Source: Gemmatimonadota bacterium (GTDB taxonomy: Bacteria; Gemmatimonadota; Gemmatimonadetes; Longimicrobiales; Gaopeijiaceae). Taken from it: a stretch of 45,588 nt of DNA. A model generated the notes under the pieces. It was given only the letters and a program-made list of their open reading frames with translations. It had not been told where the DNA came from and ran no database searches. Shown piece after piece: positions 17,105 to 25,640 of this stretch; position 1 is the first letter of the stretch; the number at the start of each line of letters is the position of its first letter. The translations under genes were made by a program, and so were the position numbers. The DNA is taken from contig JAQBXY010000026.1 in assembly GCA_027623325.1 (NCBI GenBank), forward strand, positions 1-45,588, in the 5' to 3' direction.

Positions 17105-17610
17105 TAGACGGCCGTGCCGTGAGCGCTCAGGCGCCCAACGCGGCGGCGTTCGCTCCGTTCGGGGCGTGGATCGAGCCGCCGGCCGACGTGGGTGGTCGGG
17201 CGATGTTCGGGGAGTGGCTCGACCCCGTGAAGGGACGAGCCCTGCACTGCCACCTGAACCGGGTCGAGCCGACCTCCCTGCCTGTGAAGGTGGATCGGGT
17301 AGAGCGGCACCCCCACGCCGCCCAGCTCTTCCTTCCCGTAGGGGTGGCCCGCTACCTGGTGACGGTCATGCCCTCCAACGAGGCGGGCGAACCCGACCCT
17401 CGGAGAGCCCAGGCGTTCGTCGTGCCCGGCACGATGGGTGTGGCCTACCATCCAGAGACGTGGCACGCAGGCATCTCTGTGCTGGAGGCGGAGGGGAGCT
17501 TCGCCGTGATGATGTGGCGAGGCGACAAGGACGACGACGTCTTCGCGTCCATCGAGCCGATCTGTGTGCGTGCGGCCGAAGACGCGGTCGAGGGTATGGG
17601 CGATGGCTGA
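17101..17610 (+). CDS. allA: Ureidoglycolate lyase (AllA family)
   Basis: The cupin-like enzyme of about 169 aa splits ureidoglycolate into glyoxylate and urea. Family motifs are VERHPHAAQLFLPVG (near residue 70), RYLVTVMPS, and the active-site His segment VAYHPETWHAGISVLE. The start is GTG 17101, overlapping the PuuE stop as GTGA; GTG 17119 would also fit and would lose only six residues. The end overlaps the GntR regulator by 8 bp. Together with PuuE it implies a ureide branch, yet allantoate amidohydrolase is missing, so the lyase may act on a related ureido-hydroxy acid. Confidence 0.82.
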   Translation: MIDGRAVSAQAPNAAAFAPFGAWIEPPADVGGRAMFGEWLDPVKGRALHCHLNRVEPTSLPVKVDRVERHPHAAQLFLPVGVARYLVTVMPSNEAGEPDPRRAQAFVVPGTMGVAYHPETWHAGISVLEAEGSFAVMMWRGDKDDDVFASIEPICVRAAEDAVEGMGDG

Positions 17611-18271
17611 ACCCACTCTCCACCCCATCGAGCAGACGTCGCTGCGCGTGCAGGTCGCCGAGCGTCTGCGCACCGCGATCATCACGGGTAAGCTGCGCCC
17701 GGGGGATGCCCTCACGGAGACCGCGTTGGCCGAACAACTGAACGTGAGCCGCGCGCCGGTCAGGGAAGCGATCCAGGATCTCGAGAACGACGGCCTGGTC
17801 GAGACCGTGGCGTACCGCGGGAAGCGAGTGAAGCCGCTGACCGTTCGCGAGGTGTCCGAGATCCGCGAGATGCGCCAGCACTTCGAAGTCATGGCCGTGC
17901 AGCGGATCCTGGACCAGGGCACGGGGGTGGTGGAGCTGTGGGCACCGTGTCGAGCGATGGAGGAGGCTGCCGCCCAGGGTGACCGGGACGCACTGATCGC
18001 TGCGGACGAGGCGTTCCACCGTACGATGATCCGTCTTTCCGACAACCAGCTGCTCGCCCAGCTGTGGGCCGGCCTCTACCTGAGGATCCTCCAGATCATG
18101 TCGTTGCGGAACGACCAGAACGTCGATCTGACGGACATCGCCGGAACGCATCCGCCCATTGTGAGAGCGTTGGAGTCGGGGGATGCGGAGGGCGCGGTAC
18201 GCCTCGTTTCCGAGCACTTCGACGCGCTCGCGAGCTTCGATCCTGCCACCATCGCCGGCGACCCGAAATGA
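17603..18271 (+). CDS. GntR family transcriptional regulator, FCD (FadR-like) group
   Basis: This 222-aa regulator has an N-terminal winged helix-turn-helix (about 12-75; LTETALAEQLNVSRAPVREA is the recognition region) and a C-terminal FCD all-helical ligand domain. Probable metal or ligand residues are Asp and His in ADEAFHRTMI, His in AGTHPPIVRAL and His in VSEHFDAL. I chose ATG 17603 because the helix-turn-helix follows at normal spacing; the longer frame to 17564 lies inside allA. FCD members usually repress catabolic genes and are released by an organic acid. The likely target is the palindrome at 11931-11940. It sits mid-operon, so it would be self-regulated. Confidence 0.88.
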   Translation: MAEPTLHPIEQTSLRVQVAERLRTAIITGKLRPGDALTETALAEQLNVSRAPVREAIQDLENDGLVETVAYRGKRVKPLTVREVSEIREMRQHFEVMAVQRILDQGTGVVELWAPCRAMEEAAAQGDRDALIAADEAFHRTMIRLSDNQLLAQLWAGLYLRILQIMSLRNDQNVDLTDIAGTHPPIVRALESGDAEGAVRLVSEHFDALASFDPATIAGDPK

Positions 18272-19212
18272 GCGAGCGACGCGTCCTGATCACGGGAGCG
18301 GGTGGGTTCGTGGGGCGGGCCCTGGCTACGGGTTTCGCCGATCTGGGGTGGGACGTGATCGGACTGGATCGGGCGTTCGATGAATGGCCCGAGGACCCCC
18401 GGGCCCGACGCGTGATTGCCGATCTGGAAGAATGTGTCCCGGACGGTGTGCCCGAGGTGGATCTGGTGGTCCACGCGGCCTGGGTGACGACCGACCCGCA
18501 GGCCCTCGGGATCACGCTCGAAGAGTACCGCGGCAGGACTCTGCTTCCGCTCGCGACGATGCTGCGCTTCGCGCTCGTCGCTGGTCCCGCGGACTTCGTC
18601 TTCTTGAGCTCGTCCGGTGTCTTCGCTCCGGGCGACGCGACTGAAGGACTCACGGACACGCAGGGGCCTACCGGGGACTCTCCGTACGCGAAGACGAAGC
18701 GGGACGGAGAAGGAATGGTGGCCGCAGCCCTGGCCGATGACACCGGAGCAGTCCACGTGGTGCGGCTGGGCTACCTCTTCGGGCCGCACGAAGTCGCGCG
18801 CCCCACTCGGCAAGGGGTGTCGCTGGTGGCCCGCTGGATCACCGCAGCCCGGGCGGGCCAACCGCTTGAGGTGCGCGCCGACGATCCCGTCCGGGACTGG
18901 ACCTTCGCCCCCGATCTCGCGCGGGCGCTCGAGCGAGTGGTGGAGGGGCCGCCCGCGGGACGACCGGTACATCTCGGGAGTCCGTGCGTGATGCGGGACA
19001 GCCAGGTCGCGGCGCTGATCGCCGCCGAGGTTCCCGAAGCGGAGATCGTGACGGTGCCCGCGGGGGGACCGGTAAAGCCGCCGATGGTTCCGAGCGACAT
19101 CGCGGCCCTCCGGGACTTCGTCTGGACCGACGTGCCGGATGGGCTGCGTGTGCTCGCAACGGCGGACGTGCCGGACGGCTTCGGCCTGGCCGGCCGGGAG
19201 CGTTCCGCATGA
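18268..19212 (+). CDS. NAD-dependent epimerase/dehydratase, extended SDR
   Basis: The 314-aa protein has the Rossmann glycine motif ITGAGGFVGRALA at the N-terminus, the active-site Ser region FLSSSGVFAPGD, and the YxxxK pair in SPYAKTKRDGE. The cofactor Asp in GLDRAFDEW suggests NAD. Relatives act on nucleotide sugars or free uronates and denatonate-like sugars. It overlaps both the GntR gene and the following oxidoreductase by 4 bp (ATGA). Its presence beside two Gfo/Idh/MocA enzymes points to a sugar-like or polyol part in the substrate, which is an inference. Confidence 0.8.
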   Translation: MSERRVLITGAGGFVGRALATGFADLGWDVIGLDRAFDEWPEDPRARRVIADLEECVPDGVPEVDLVVHAAWVTTDPQALGITLEEYRGRTLLPLATMLRFALVAGPADFVFLSSSGVFAPGDATEGLTDTQGPTGDSPYAKTKRDGEGMVAAALADDTGAVHVVRLGYLFGPHEVARPTRQGVSLVARWITAARAGQPLEVRADDPVRDWTFAPDLARALERVVEGPPAGRPVHLGSPCVMRDSQVAALIAAEVPEAEIVTVPAGGPVKPPMVPSDIAALRDFVWTDVPDGLRVLATADVPDGFGLAGRERSA

Positions 19213-20258
19213 AGCCCCTCCGCTTCATTCTCGTCGGCCTCGGCGCCCGGTCCCGCATCTGGCGACGGATCATCGGGGAGCACCCCGAGTGCCGACTCGT
19301 CGGCCTGGTGGAAACGGACCCTGAGCGCCTCGCCACGGCGCTTGCCCAGACGCCCGGCACTGTTGGCGGCTCCACCCTCGAAGGGATCGCGGCCGACGTC
19401 GAGGCAGACGTCGCGCTCCTGTGCACTCCCCCCGGGGGTCGCCACGAGCAAATCGCCGCCGCGTGCGGCGCCGGTCTCGCGATCCTCGCGGAAAAACCGC
19501 TTGCCGACACGCTCGTCGACGCAGAGGCCCACGTACGCGCGGCAGCCGAGGCGGGTGTGCCTCTCGCGGTGGGGCTCAACTTCCGCTACTTGGGGGTGAC
19601 CCGAGCGCTGAAGGAACTCTTCTCGGCGGACCGGCTCGGGTCGCCCGAGTTCGGTCACTTCACATACGAGCGGTGGCGCGACGGGCGACTCCCGACCCTG
19701 AACAAGTATCCTCTGACCATGTCGCAGCCCATGCTCTGGGAGCAGTCGATCCACCACTTCGACTTGATGCGTTTCGTGTACGATGCGGAACCGATCCGCA
19801 TCTCTGCCCGGACGTTCAACCCGTCGTGGTCGATGTACGACGGCGACGCCAACGTCGGAGCGCTCATCACCTTCCAGGGCGGCATCGAAGTCACCTATCA
19901 GGGGACGTGGGCCGGCAACTGGCAGAAGATGGGCTTCGAGTGGCGAACAGAGTGCGAACGTGGGATTGCCGTGCAGCAGGAGATGTTCGGGGCGCTTGGC
20001 TACGCCCTTCGGGACGACTCGGAGCTAACGCCGGTGTCGCTCCCGAAAGAGGAGCCGTGGGTCGACGACGCCCGCGGGCTCCTCGCCGACTTCGTGGGCC
20101 ACTTCCAGGAAGGGACGCCGCTGCCCTGCTCGGGGACCGACCACCTGAACTCCCTTCGCATGGTGGAGGCCTGCATCCGGTCTTCTGAAGGCGAGGTGAC
20201 CGTACGTCTACCGGAAACCATGACGATGCCGGAAACCATGAGGACGACCCCCCCATGA
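19209..20258 (+). CDS. Gfo/Idh/MocA family oxidoreductase, first copy
   Basis: The 349-aa NAD(P)-dependent oxidoreductase has an N-terminal Rossmann domain (LVGLGARSRIWRR), the EKP motif in AILAEKPLADT (near residue 95), and a C-terminal dimer domain with the conserved His-x-x-Asp type helix SIHHFDLMRFV. Members oxidise or reduce hydroxyl groups of sugars, inositols or hydroxy acids. The C-terminal tail contains a repeated LPETM/MPETM segment from an 18-bp imperfect tandem repeat (20211-20246). It overlaps the epimerase and the binding-protein gene by 4 bp each. A second, distantly similar member is at 23822-24904. Confidence 0.85.
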   Translation: MKPLRFILVGLGARSRIWRRIIGEHPECRLVGLVETDPERLATALAQTPGTVGGSTLEGIAADVEADVALLCTPPGGRHEQIAAACGAGLAILAEKPLADTLVDAEAHVRAAAEAGVPLAVGLNFRYLGVTRALKELFSADRLGSPEFGHFTYERWRDGRLPTLNKYPLTMSQPMLWEQSIHHFDLMRFVYDAEPIRISARTFNPSWSMYDGDANVGALITFQGGIEVTYQGTWAGNWQKMGFEWRTECERGIAVQQEMFGALGYALRDDSELTPVSLPKEEPWVDDARGLLADFVGHFQEGTPLPCSGTDHLNSLRMVEACIRSSEGEVTVRLPETMTMPETMRTTPP

Positions 20259-21811
20259 AGCTTCGCCTTCCCAAGGCCCGAGCCGCCGTCGCCGGACTCC
20301 TCAGCGCCGCCACGCTCACCGGGTGCGTTGAGCGGTCCGACGACACGATCGTCGTGGGACTCAGCGCCAACATCACGACGTTCGAGCCCGGGATGATCTC
20401 AAGTCGAGACAACGCGAATATCGCCCGGCACATCTTCAGCTCCCTCTTCAACCTGACCGCCGAGGGAGAGCACGTCCCCGAGCTCGCCTACTCGCTCGAC
20501 ATCTCCGATGACGGGATGGCCTACGTCTACACGCTCAACGAGGGGTTGACCTGCCACGATGGTGAGCCGCTCACCGCGGAGGATGTCGCCTACACCTTCA
20601 ACCGGATCGCCGACCCTGCGAACCGATTCACGGGCAACACTCCGGGCTTCGTCTTCACCTCGATCGGCTTCCGGAGCGCCGAGGCGATCGACGATCTGCG
20701 GGTGCAGATCAACATCGCCCAGAGGAACCCGATCGCCTTGGGCCTCATCACCGAGGTCTACATCCACTGCAAGGATGCCTACGAGGCGATGAGCCTCGAC
20801 GCGGCGGCATCGAACCCGATCGGGTCCGGCGCGTATCGCCTGGCATCATGGACGCGCGGGTCGGAGGTCGTACTCGAGAAGGTGCGGGAGCCCGGCAGCT
20901 TCCAGCGGATTGTATGGCGGGTCATTCCCGAGGCATCGACCCGCACGGCGGAGCTCATCGCGGGCAATGTGGACATCATCACGAACGTCGTTCCCGAGCA
21001 GATCGAGGCGATCAACGGCTCCGGTCGTGCCGAGGTGCAGGTCGTTTCGGGGATGCGGCGCATGTACCTGGGCTTCAACCTCTCCGCGGAACACGCTCGG
21101 CTCCCGGGTGGGGACGCGATTCAGAATCCAATGGTGCGGCGGGCGCTCCAGTACGCCGTGGACGTACCGACTATATGTCGTCAGCTCCTGAGCGTAGAGT
21201 GCGAACGGGCCACGGGGCCCGTGAACCCACCGAACGACAATCCGAACCTCACGCCCTATCCCTACGATCCGGCAACGGCCGAGCGCCTACTGGACGAGGC
21301 GGGCTGGCGTCGCGGCGATGACGGTATGCGCTTCTCGATTCGGATGCAGGCGGGTCGGGGACGGTACGTGAACGACGTCAACGTCGTCCTCGCGATCAGT
21401 CAGTACCTGAGCGACGTGGGGCTCGACGTCGATCTGGAGCTCATGGAGTGGGCGTCGGTGTACACGCCGCTCCTCCGGGGGCGCAGTATGGGGCCCCTCT
21501 TCTTTCTGGGGACCGGTGGCGGGATCTGGAGCCCCATTTACGACATGACGGACATGGCTCAGGTCGGTTCCGGGACGAACTACACACATTGGAGTGACCC
21601 ACGCTGGTTCGACCGCTGGCCGGAGCTCGTGAACATCGCGACGCCGGAGGAGCGCCGCCCGATCATCAACGAGATGCTCCAAGTCTTCTACGACGACGGA
21701 CCTTGGCTGCACCTCTACTTCCAACCGGACTTCTACGGGGTGTCGAACCGCATTTCGTGGCGGGCGCGACGCGACGAGTACGTCGAGATCTTCGAGGCCA
21801 CACTGAAGTGA
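20255..21811 (+). CDS. dppA: ABC transporter substrate-binding lipoprotein, family 5 (Dpp/Opp type)
   Basis: The 518-aa periplasmic binding protein carries a lipoprotein signal (basic MKLRLPKAR, hydrophobic stretch, lipobox LTGC with Cys23). The SBP_bac_5 domain is marked by the N-terminal TTFEPGMISSRDNANI, GLTCHDGEPLTAEDVAYTFNR, NPIGSGAYRL and NPMVRRALQYAVD. Family members bind peptides, but also nickel, opines, heme and oligosaccharides, so the ligand is open. The start overlaps the upstream stop as ATGA. Two permease genes follow; the ATPases are on the other arm (603-2575). It defines the import step of the cluster. Confidence 0.9.
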   Translation: MKLRLPKARAAVAGLLSAATLTGCVERSDDTIVVGLSANITTFEPGMISSRDNANIARHIFSSLFNLTAEGEHVPELAYSLDISDDGMAYVYTLNEGLTCHDGEPLTAEDVAYTFNRIADPANRFTGNTPGFVFTSIGFRSAEAIDDLRVQINIAQRNPIALGLITEVYIHCKDAYEAMSLDAAASNPIGSGAYRLASWTRGSEVVLEKVREPGSFQRIVWRVIPEASTRTAELIAGNVDIITNVVPEQIEAINGSGRAEVQVVSGMRRMYLGFNLSAEHARLPGGDAIQNPMVRRALQYAVDVPTICRQLLSVECERATGPVNPPNDNPNLTPYPYDPATAERLLDEAGWRRGDDGMRFSIRMQAGRGRYVNDVNVVLAISQYLSDVGLDVDLELMEWASVYTPLLRGRSMGPLFFLGTGGGIWSPIYDMTDMAQVGSGTNYTHWSDPRWFDRWPELVNIATPEERRPIINEMLQVFYDDGPWLHLYFQPDFYGVSNRISWRARRDEYVEIFEATLK

Positions 21812-21845
21812 GCGGCCGCCGAATCCCGACGGGAAGGTAGGCCGC

Positions 21846-22835
21846 ATGGGCGTCTACATCGTGCGGAGGCTCCTACAGAGCGTCATCGTCGTGATCGGCG
21901 TTACGCTGGTGAGTTTCCTCGCGCTCCAGGCGGGAGGCGACCCCACCTACCTATTCGTCAGCGAGCGGGCTTCCCTCGAGGAAATCGAGGCCACCCGCCA
22001 GGCGCTCGGCTTCGATCGACCGCTGCATATGCAGTATCTGAGCTTCGTCGGTGACCTGGCGCGGGGCGACTTCGGCCAGTCGTTGTCGTACCGGCAGCCC
22101 GCGATGGAGATCGTCCTCGAAGCGCTTCCGGCCACCATCGAGCTGACGCTGTTCGCCATGCTGGGCGCGCTACTGCTGGCCATCCCCCTCGGGGTGCTCG
22201 CGGCGATTAACCGGGGCACGGCGTGGGACGGCTCCATTACGACGATGTCGATGCTGGGCCAGTCGATCCCGAGCTTTTGGATGGGGATCATGATGATCCT
22301 TTTCTTCGGGCTCTACATGCGGATCTTCCCGATCTCGGGTCACGTACCCTTCCTGGCCCCCCTGATGGCGGGCGACTTCGGGACGGCCTTCTCGAACCTC
22401 CCCCGCACGATCTTCCATCTGATTCTTCCGGGGATCGCGGTCGGCACCTATTCGCTCGCGCGCAACACCCGGCTCGTCCGTTCGTCGATACTCGAGGTGT
22501 TGGAGCAGGACTACGTGCGGACGGCGCGATCGAAGGGGCTCCCTGAGATGCGCGTCCTCGTCCACCACGCGCTGCGCAACGCGTGGCTTCCCGTGGTGAC
22601 GATCATCGGCCTCGAGTTCGGCTTCCTGCTCGGCGGCGTGGTCGTCGTGGAGACTGTATTCAGCTATCCGGGGATCGGGCGTCTTCTCTTCGCGGCGATC
22701 AATCAACGAGACATTCCGCTCGTTCAGGCGGGGGTCATTTTGCTCGCGGGGATCTTCGTCCTACTCAACCTGGTGGTCGATCTCGTGTACGTCCGACTCG
22801 ATCCGCGCGTGAAGCTGGCAGGAGGCCAGGGATGA
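21846..22835 (+). CDS. dppB: ABC transporter permease, DppB type
   Basis: This 329-aa inner-membrane protein has about six transmembrane helices, starting with YIVRRLLQSVIVVIGVTLVS. It has a long first periplasmic loop and the ATPase-contact EAA loop in YVRTARSKGLPEMRV. The motif FSYPGIGRLLFAAI near the C-terminus is typical of DppB. It follows the binding protein by 34 bp and overlaps dppC by 4 bp (ATGA). The gap before it holds a short GCGGCC/GGCCGC pair that could form a weak stem. Confidence 0.92.
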   Translation: MGVYIVRRLLQSVIVVIGVTLVSFLALQAGGDPTYLFVSERASLEEIEATRQALGFDRPLHMQYLSFVGDLARGDFGQSLSYRQPAMEIVLEALPATIELTLFAMLGALLLAIPLGVLAAINRGTAWDGSITTMSMLGQSIPSFWMGIMMILFFGLYMRIFPISGHVPFLAPLMAGDFGTAFSNLPRTIFHLILPGIAVGTYSLARNTRLVRSSILEVLEQDYVRTARSKGLPEMRVLVHHALRNAWLPVVTIIGLEFGFLLGGVVVVETVFSYPGIGRLLFAAINQRDIPLVQAGVILLAGIFVLLNLVVDLVYVRLDPRVKLAGGQG

Positions 22836-23755
22836 GCGAGTACACCGGCGACGCGATGGTCCTCGGCAACCCGCGCGGAAGTGGGTTCCGCCGCGAAGCC
22901 GAGCGGGCCGTCCGCGTGATGGTCGCTGCGCGCTGGCCGGTCTTCGCGGTCGTCTTCCTCGCGATCGCGGCGGTCGCAGCGGCGTTGGGTTCGTGGCTGG
23001 CGCCCTTCGATCCCAACCGGCAGAACCTCGTCCTACGACTCGCCGAGCCGATCACTGCCGGCCCGGACGGGGGCACCTTCTGGCTCGGGTCCGACACGCT
23101 CGGACGTGACGTCCTGTCCCGGCTCCTCTACGGAGCGCGGGTGTCTCTGAGCGTGGGCTTCGCCGCCATCACGGTCGGGGGCACGATCGGCATCGCGGCC
23201 GGCCTACTCGCCGGCTACTTCGGCGGTTGGGTGGACGACGTGATCATGAGGCTGGGCGACATCCAGCTCGCGTTCCCGTTCATCCTGCTCGCGATCATGT
23301 TCCTGGTCGTCCTCGGCTCAGGGGTGTGGAACCTCGTTCTGGTCCTGGGCGTGGGGCAGTGGGTCACGTATGCGCGTATCGTGCGCGCGGACACGCTCTC
23401 CTTACGCGAGAAGGAGTTCGTGGAAGCGGCCCGGGCGCTGGGGGATGGCACGCTGTCGATCATGTTCCGGACGATTCTCCCGAACATCCTGGCCCCGCTC
23501 ACGGTTATCGCCTCGTTCAACGTGGCGAGCGTGATCCTCTCCGAGGCGGCACTCTCCTTCCTCGGCCTCGGGGTTCCGCCGGACGTCCCGACTTGGGGAA
23601 GCATGTTGGCCGAAAGCCGGGACACGCTCGTCGCGAACAAGTGGTGGCTCGCCGTCTTCCCCGGCGTGGCGATCATGCTGACCGTGCTGAGCTTCAACAT
23701 CCTGGGCGACTGGCTCCGGGACTTCCTGGACCCGCGGCTGCGGGAACGCACCTGA
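22832..23755 (+). CDS. dppC: ABC transporter permease, DppC type
   Basis: The 307-aa permease starts with a short cytoplasmic tail, then a first helix (WPVFAVVFLAIAAVAAALGSW), the DppC signature FWLGSDTLGRDVLSRLLYGAR, and five further helices. The EAA loop is in FVEAARALGDGTLSIMFRTI. SFLGLGVPPDVPTWGSML is the conserved segment before the last helix. I chose ATG 22832 for the 4-bp overlap with dppB; the frame extends upstream inside dppB without homology. The two ATPase genes expected directly after it are absent here. Confidence 0.92.
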   Translation: MSEYTGDAMVLGNPRGSGFRREAERAVRVMVAARWPVFAVVFLAIAAVAAALGSWLAPFDPNRQNLVLRLAEPITAGPDGGTFWLGSDTLGRDVLSRLLYGARVSLSVGFAAITVGGTIGIAAGLLAGYFGGWVDDVIMRLGDIQLAFPFILLAIMFLVVLGSGVWNLVLVLGVGQWVTYARIVRADTLSLREKEFVEAARALGDGTLSIMFRTILPNILAPLTVIASFNVASVILSEAALSFLGLGVPPDVPTWGSMLAESRDTLVANKWWLAVFPGVAIMLTVLSFNILGDWLRDFLDPRLRERT

Positions 23756-23821
23756 TACCGCGGGGCCTGGACCACCTCGGCCCTGCGCCGATGCATACCG
23801 CATGAGAAATGGGAGAGGTAG

Positions 23822-24904
23822 ATGAAGGTCGGAATCATAGGGGCGAGCTTCGCGCGCGCCGCGTACCTGCCTGCGCTTCGCCATGTACCCGGCGCCGAAG
23901 TCGTGGCTCTGGCCTCGGCGCGGATGGAGAGCGCCCGGCTCGCTGCGTCCGAGTTCGACGTGCCGCACGCCTACGACGACTGGGAAGCCATGATCGACTC
24001 GCACGAGCTCGACTTGGTCTGCATCGCGACGCCGACGGTTCTCCACGAAGTCCAGACCCTGCGAGCGATCGAGGCGGGTGCGCACGTGCTCTGCGAAAAA
24101 CCCACCGCCATGGACGCGGGTGAGGCCGCGCGCATGCTGAAGGCGGCCAAGGCAGCGGGTCGGGTGCATATGATCGACCACGAGCTCCGCTTCAATCCGA
24201 ATCGCGTGCGCATCGCCGAACTCATCGGCGAGGGCGCGTTGGGGGAGATCCGTCACGTCAACATCGCCAGCATCGGGAAGAGTTGGGCGGATCCGGCCAG
24301 CCGGCCCAAGGGAGACTGGTGGAGCCTCGCGGAGCAGGGCGGGGGACGCCTGGGCGCCAATGGCAGCCACCAGACGGACCTTCTGCGATGGTGGCTGGGC
24401 GAGGTGGCGTGGGTCACCGGTGCCGCGCCGGTGATGGTACCCGATCGCGTCGATCGGGAGTCCGGCGAGCCGTGGACGGCGACGGCAGACGACATTGCGC
24501 ATTTCACCGTCGAGACCGTCTCCGGCGCGATCGCGCAGGTCTTCCTGTCCGGCGTCGCGGTGCACGACATGGGCAACATGACCCGCATCTTCGGATCGGA
24601 GGGAACGATCCTGCTCAACAATGACGACGAGCGCCTGCTCTTCGCCAAGGCAGGAGGCGACTTCGAGGACATCAGCGTCGCCGATCCCAACGCGCAGCTG
24701 CCCGGGGTCAACGCCGGCATTTGGAACGTCTCCGTCGTGGCCCTCCTGCAGGAGCTCTGCTCTGCCATCCAGGAAGGGCGAACGCCATCGCGGGGCGCGA
24801 CGTTCGCGGACGGGCTGGCGAATCAGATCGTGCTCGATGCCGTGCGGATCTCCGGTACCGAACGCCGTTCGGTCCGACCCGGGGAGGTCCATGTCGGCGG
24901 GTGA
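23822..24904 (+). CDS. Gfo/Idh/MocA family oxidoreductase, second copy
   Basis: The 360-aa protein has the Rossmann motif VGIIGASFARAAYL at the N-terminus, the EKP motif in HVLCEKPTAMDAG (near residue 97), and the catalytic-region His in GANGSHQTDLLRWWLG. It differs clearly from the copy at 19209-20258, so the two are not a recent duplication. A GGGAGAGG ribosome-binding site precedes ATG 23822, after a 66-bp gap that could hold an internal promoter. The SDR start lies 14 bp inside its 3' end. Substrate is unknown; a sugar, polyol or hydroxy acid is likely for the family. Confidence 0.85.
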   Translation: MKVGIIGASFARAAYLPALRHVPGAEVVALASARMESARLAASEFDVPHAYDDWEAMIDSHELDLVCIATPTVLHEVQTLRAIEAGAHVLCEKPTAMDAGEAARMLKAAKAAGRVHMIDHELRFNPNRVRIAELIGEGALGEIRHVNIASIGKSWADPASRPKGDWWSLAEQGGGRLGANGSHQTDLLRWWLGEVAWVTGAAPVMVPDRVDRESGEPWTATADDIAHFTVETVSGAIAQVFLSGVAVHDMGNMTRIFGSEGTILLNNDDERLLFAKAGGDFEDISVADPNAQLPGVNAGIWNVSVVALLQELCSAIQEGRTPSRGATFADGLANQIVLDAVRISGTERRSVRPGEVHVGG

Positions 24905-25640
24905 CGCGGGCCCCGAGGGGCGCCTAGGAGGGCAGGTACAGGTAGCGGGCCAGTCGGTCCTCGTCACCGGTGCGGCGCAGGGGCTCGGCGCCGCCATCGC
25001 TCGCCACCTGCACGGACTCGGCGCTCGGTTGATCCTGCTCGATCGGGACGAGGAGGGGCTGGCGAAGACCGGGTCCGTCTGCGCCGGCGCCACCACCGCG
25101 GTCGTGGACCTCGCCGACGCCGCAGATACGGAGCGGGTCATCGCCGAGGTCGTGTCCGGACCGGTCGACACGCTCATCCACAATGCAGCGATCCTCCGCG
25201 TAGAGCCGATTGAGGTCGTGACGCTCGACACGTTCCAGGCCACGCTCAACGTGGGGATCCAGGCGGCGTTTCAGCTGACCAAGGCGGTGTGGGCGGGCAT
25301 GCAGGAGCGCGGCGGCGCCCTCGTCTTCGTCTCCTCTCGATCCGGTGTGGAGGGCTTCGCCGACGAGACCGCCTACTGCGCGACCAAACACGCGCTCGAG
25401 GGCTTCTCCAAGTGCGTCGCGATGGAGGGGGAGCCCCATGGGATTCTCTCCGTGACCATCACGCCGGGCATGTACATGCACACGCCCATGTCCGAGACCA
25501 CCTATCCCCCGGAGCTTCGGGAGAAGTGGATGGACCCCATCGAGCTCGCTCCGGCCTTCCAGTACCTCGCGACCCGTCCCATGCACCTGTCCGGCCAGCG
25601 ACTGAACGCGTGGCAACTCTCACAGGAATCCGCTTCATGA
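24891..25640 (+). CDS. Short-chain dehydrogenase/reductase (classical SDR)
   Basis: This 249-aa protein has the cofactor motif VTGAAQGLGAAIA, LDRDEEGL after strand 2 (NAD preference), NAAI, the catalytic Ser in FVSSRSGVEG and the YxxxK pair in TAYCATKHAL. PG follows in ITPGMYMHTPM. Start ATG 24891 overlaps the preceding gene by 14 bp and gives a normal length with a slightly long N-terminus. It ends in a 4-bp overlap with the M20 peptidase. It probably oxidises a hydroxyl group in the same pathway as the two Gfo/Idh/MocA proteins. Confidence 0.87.
   Translation: MSAGDAGPEGRLGGQVQVAGQSVLVTGAAQGLGAAIARHLHGLGARLILLDRDEEGLAKTGSVCAGATTAVVDLADAADTERVIAEVVSGPVDTLIHNAAILRVEPIEVVTLDTFQATLNVGIQAAFQLTKAVWAGMQERGGALVFVSSRSGVEGFADETAYCATKHALEGFSKCVAMEGEPHGILSVTITPGMYMHTPMSETTYPPELREKWMDPIELAPAFQYLATRPMHLSGQRLNAWQLSQESAS

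Noticed and set aside
20211-20246. Imperfect 18-bp tandem repeat in the first Gfo/Idh/MocA gene
   Set aside because: It only extends the C-terminal tail (LPETM/MPETM) in frame and looks like slippage, not a functional element.
23402-25249. Minus-strand open frame of 615 codons
   Set aside because: It is the antisense of dppC, the Gfo/Idh/MocA and SDR genes; the real genes carry clear catalytic motifs.
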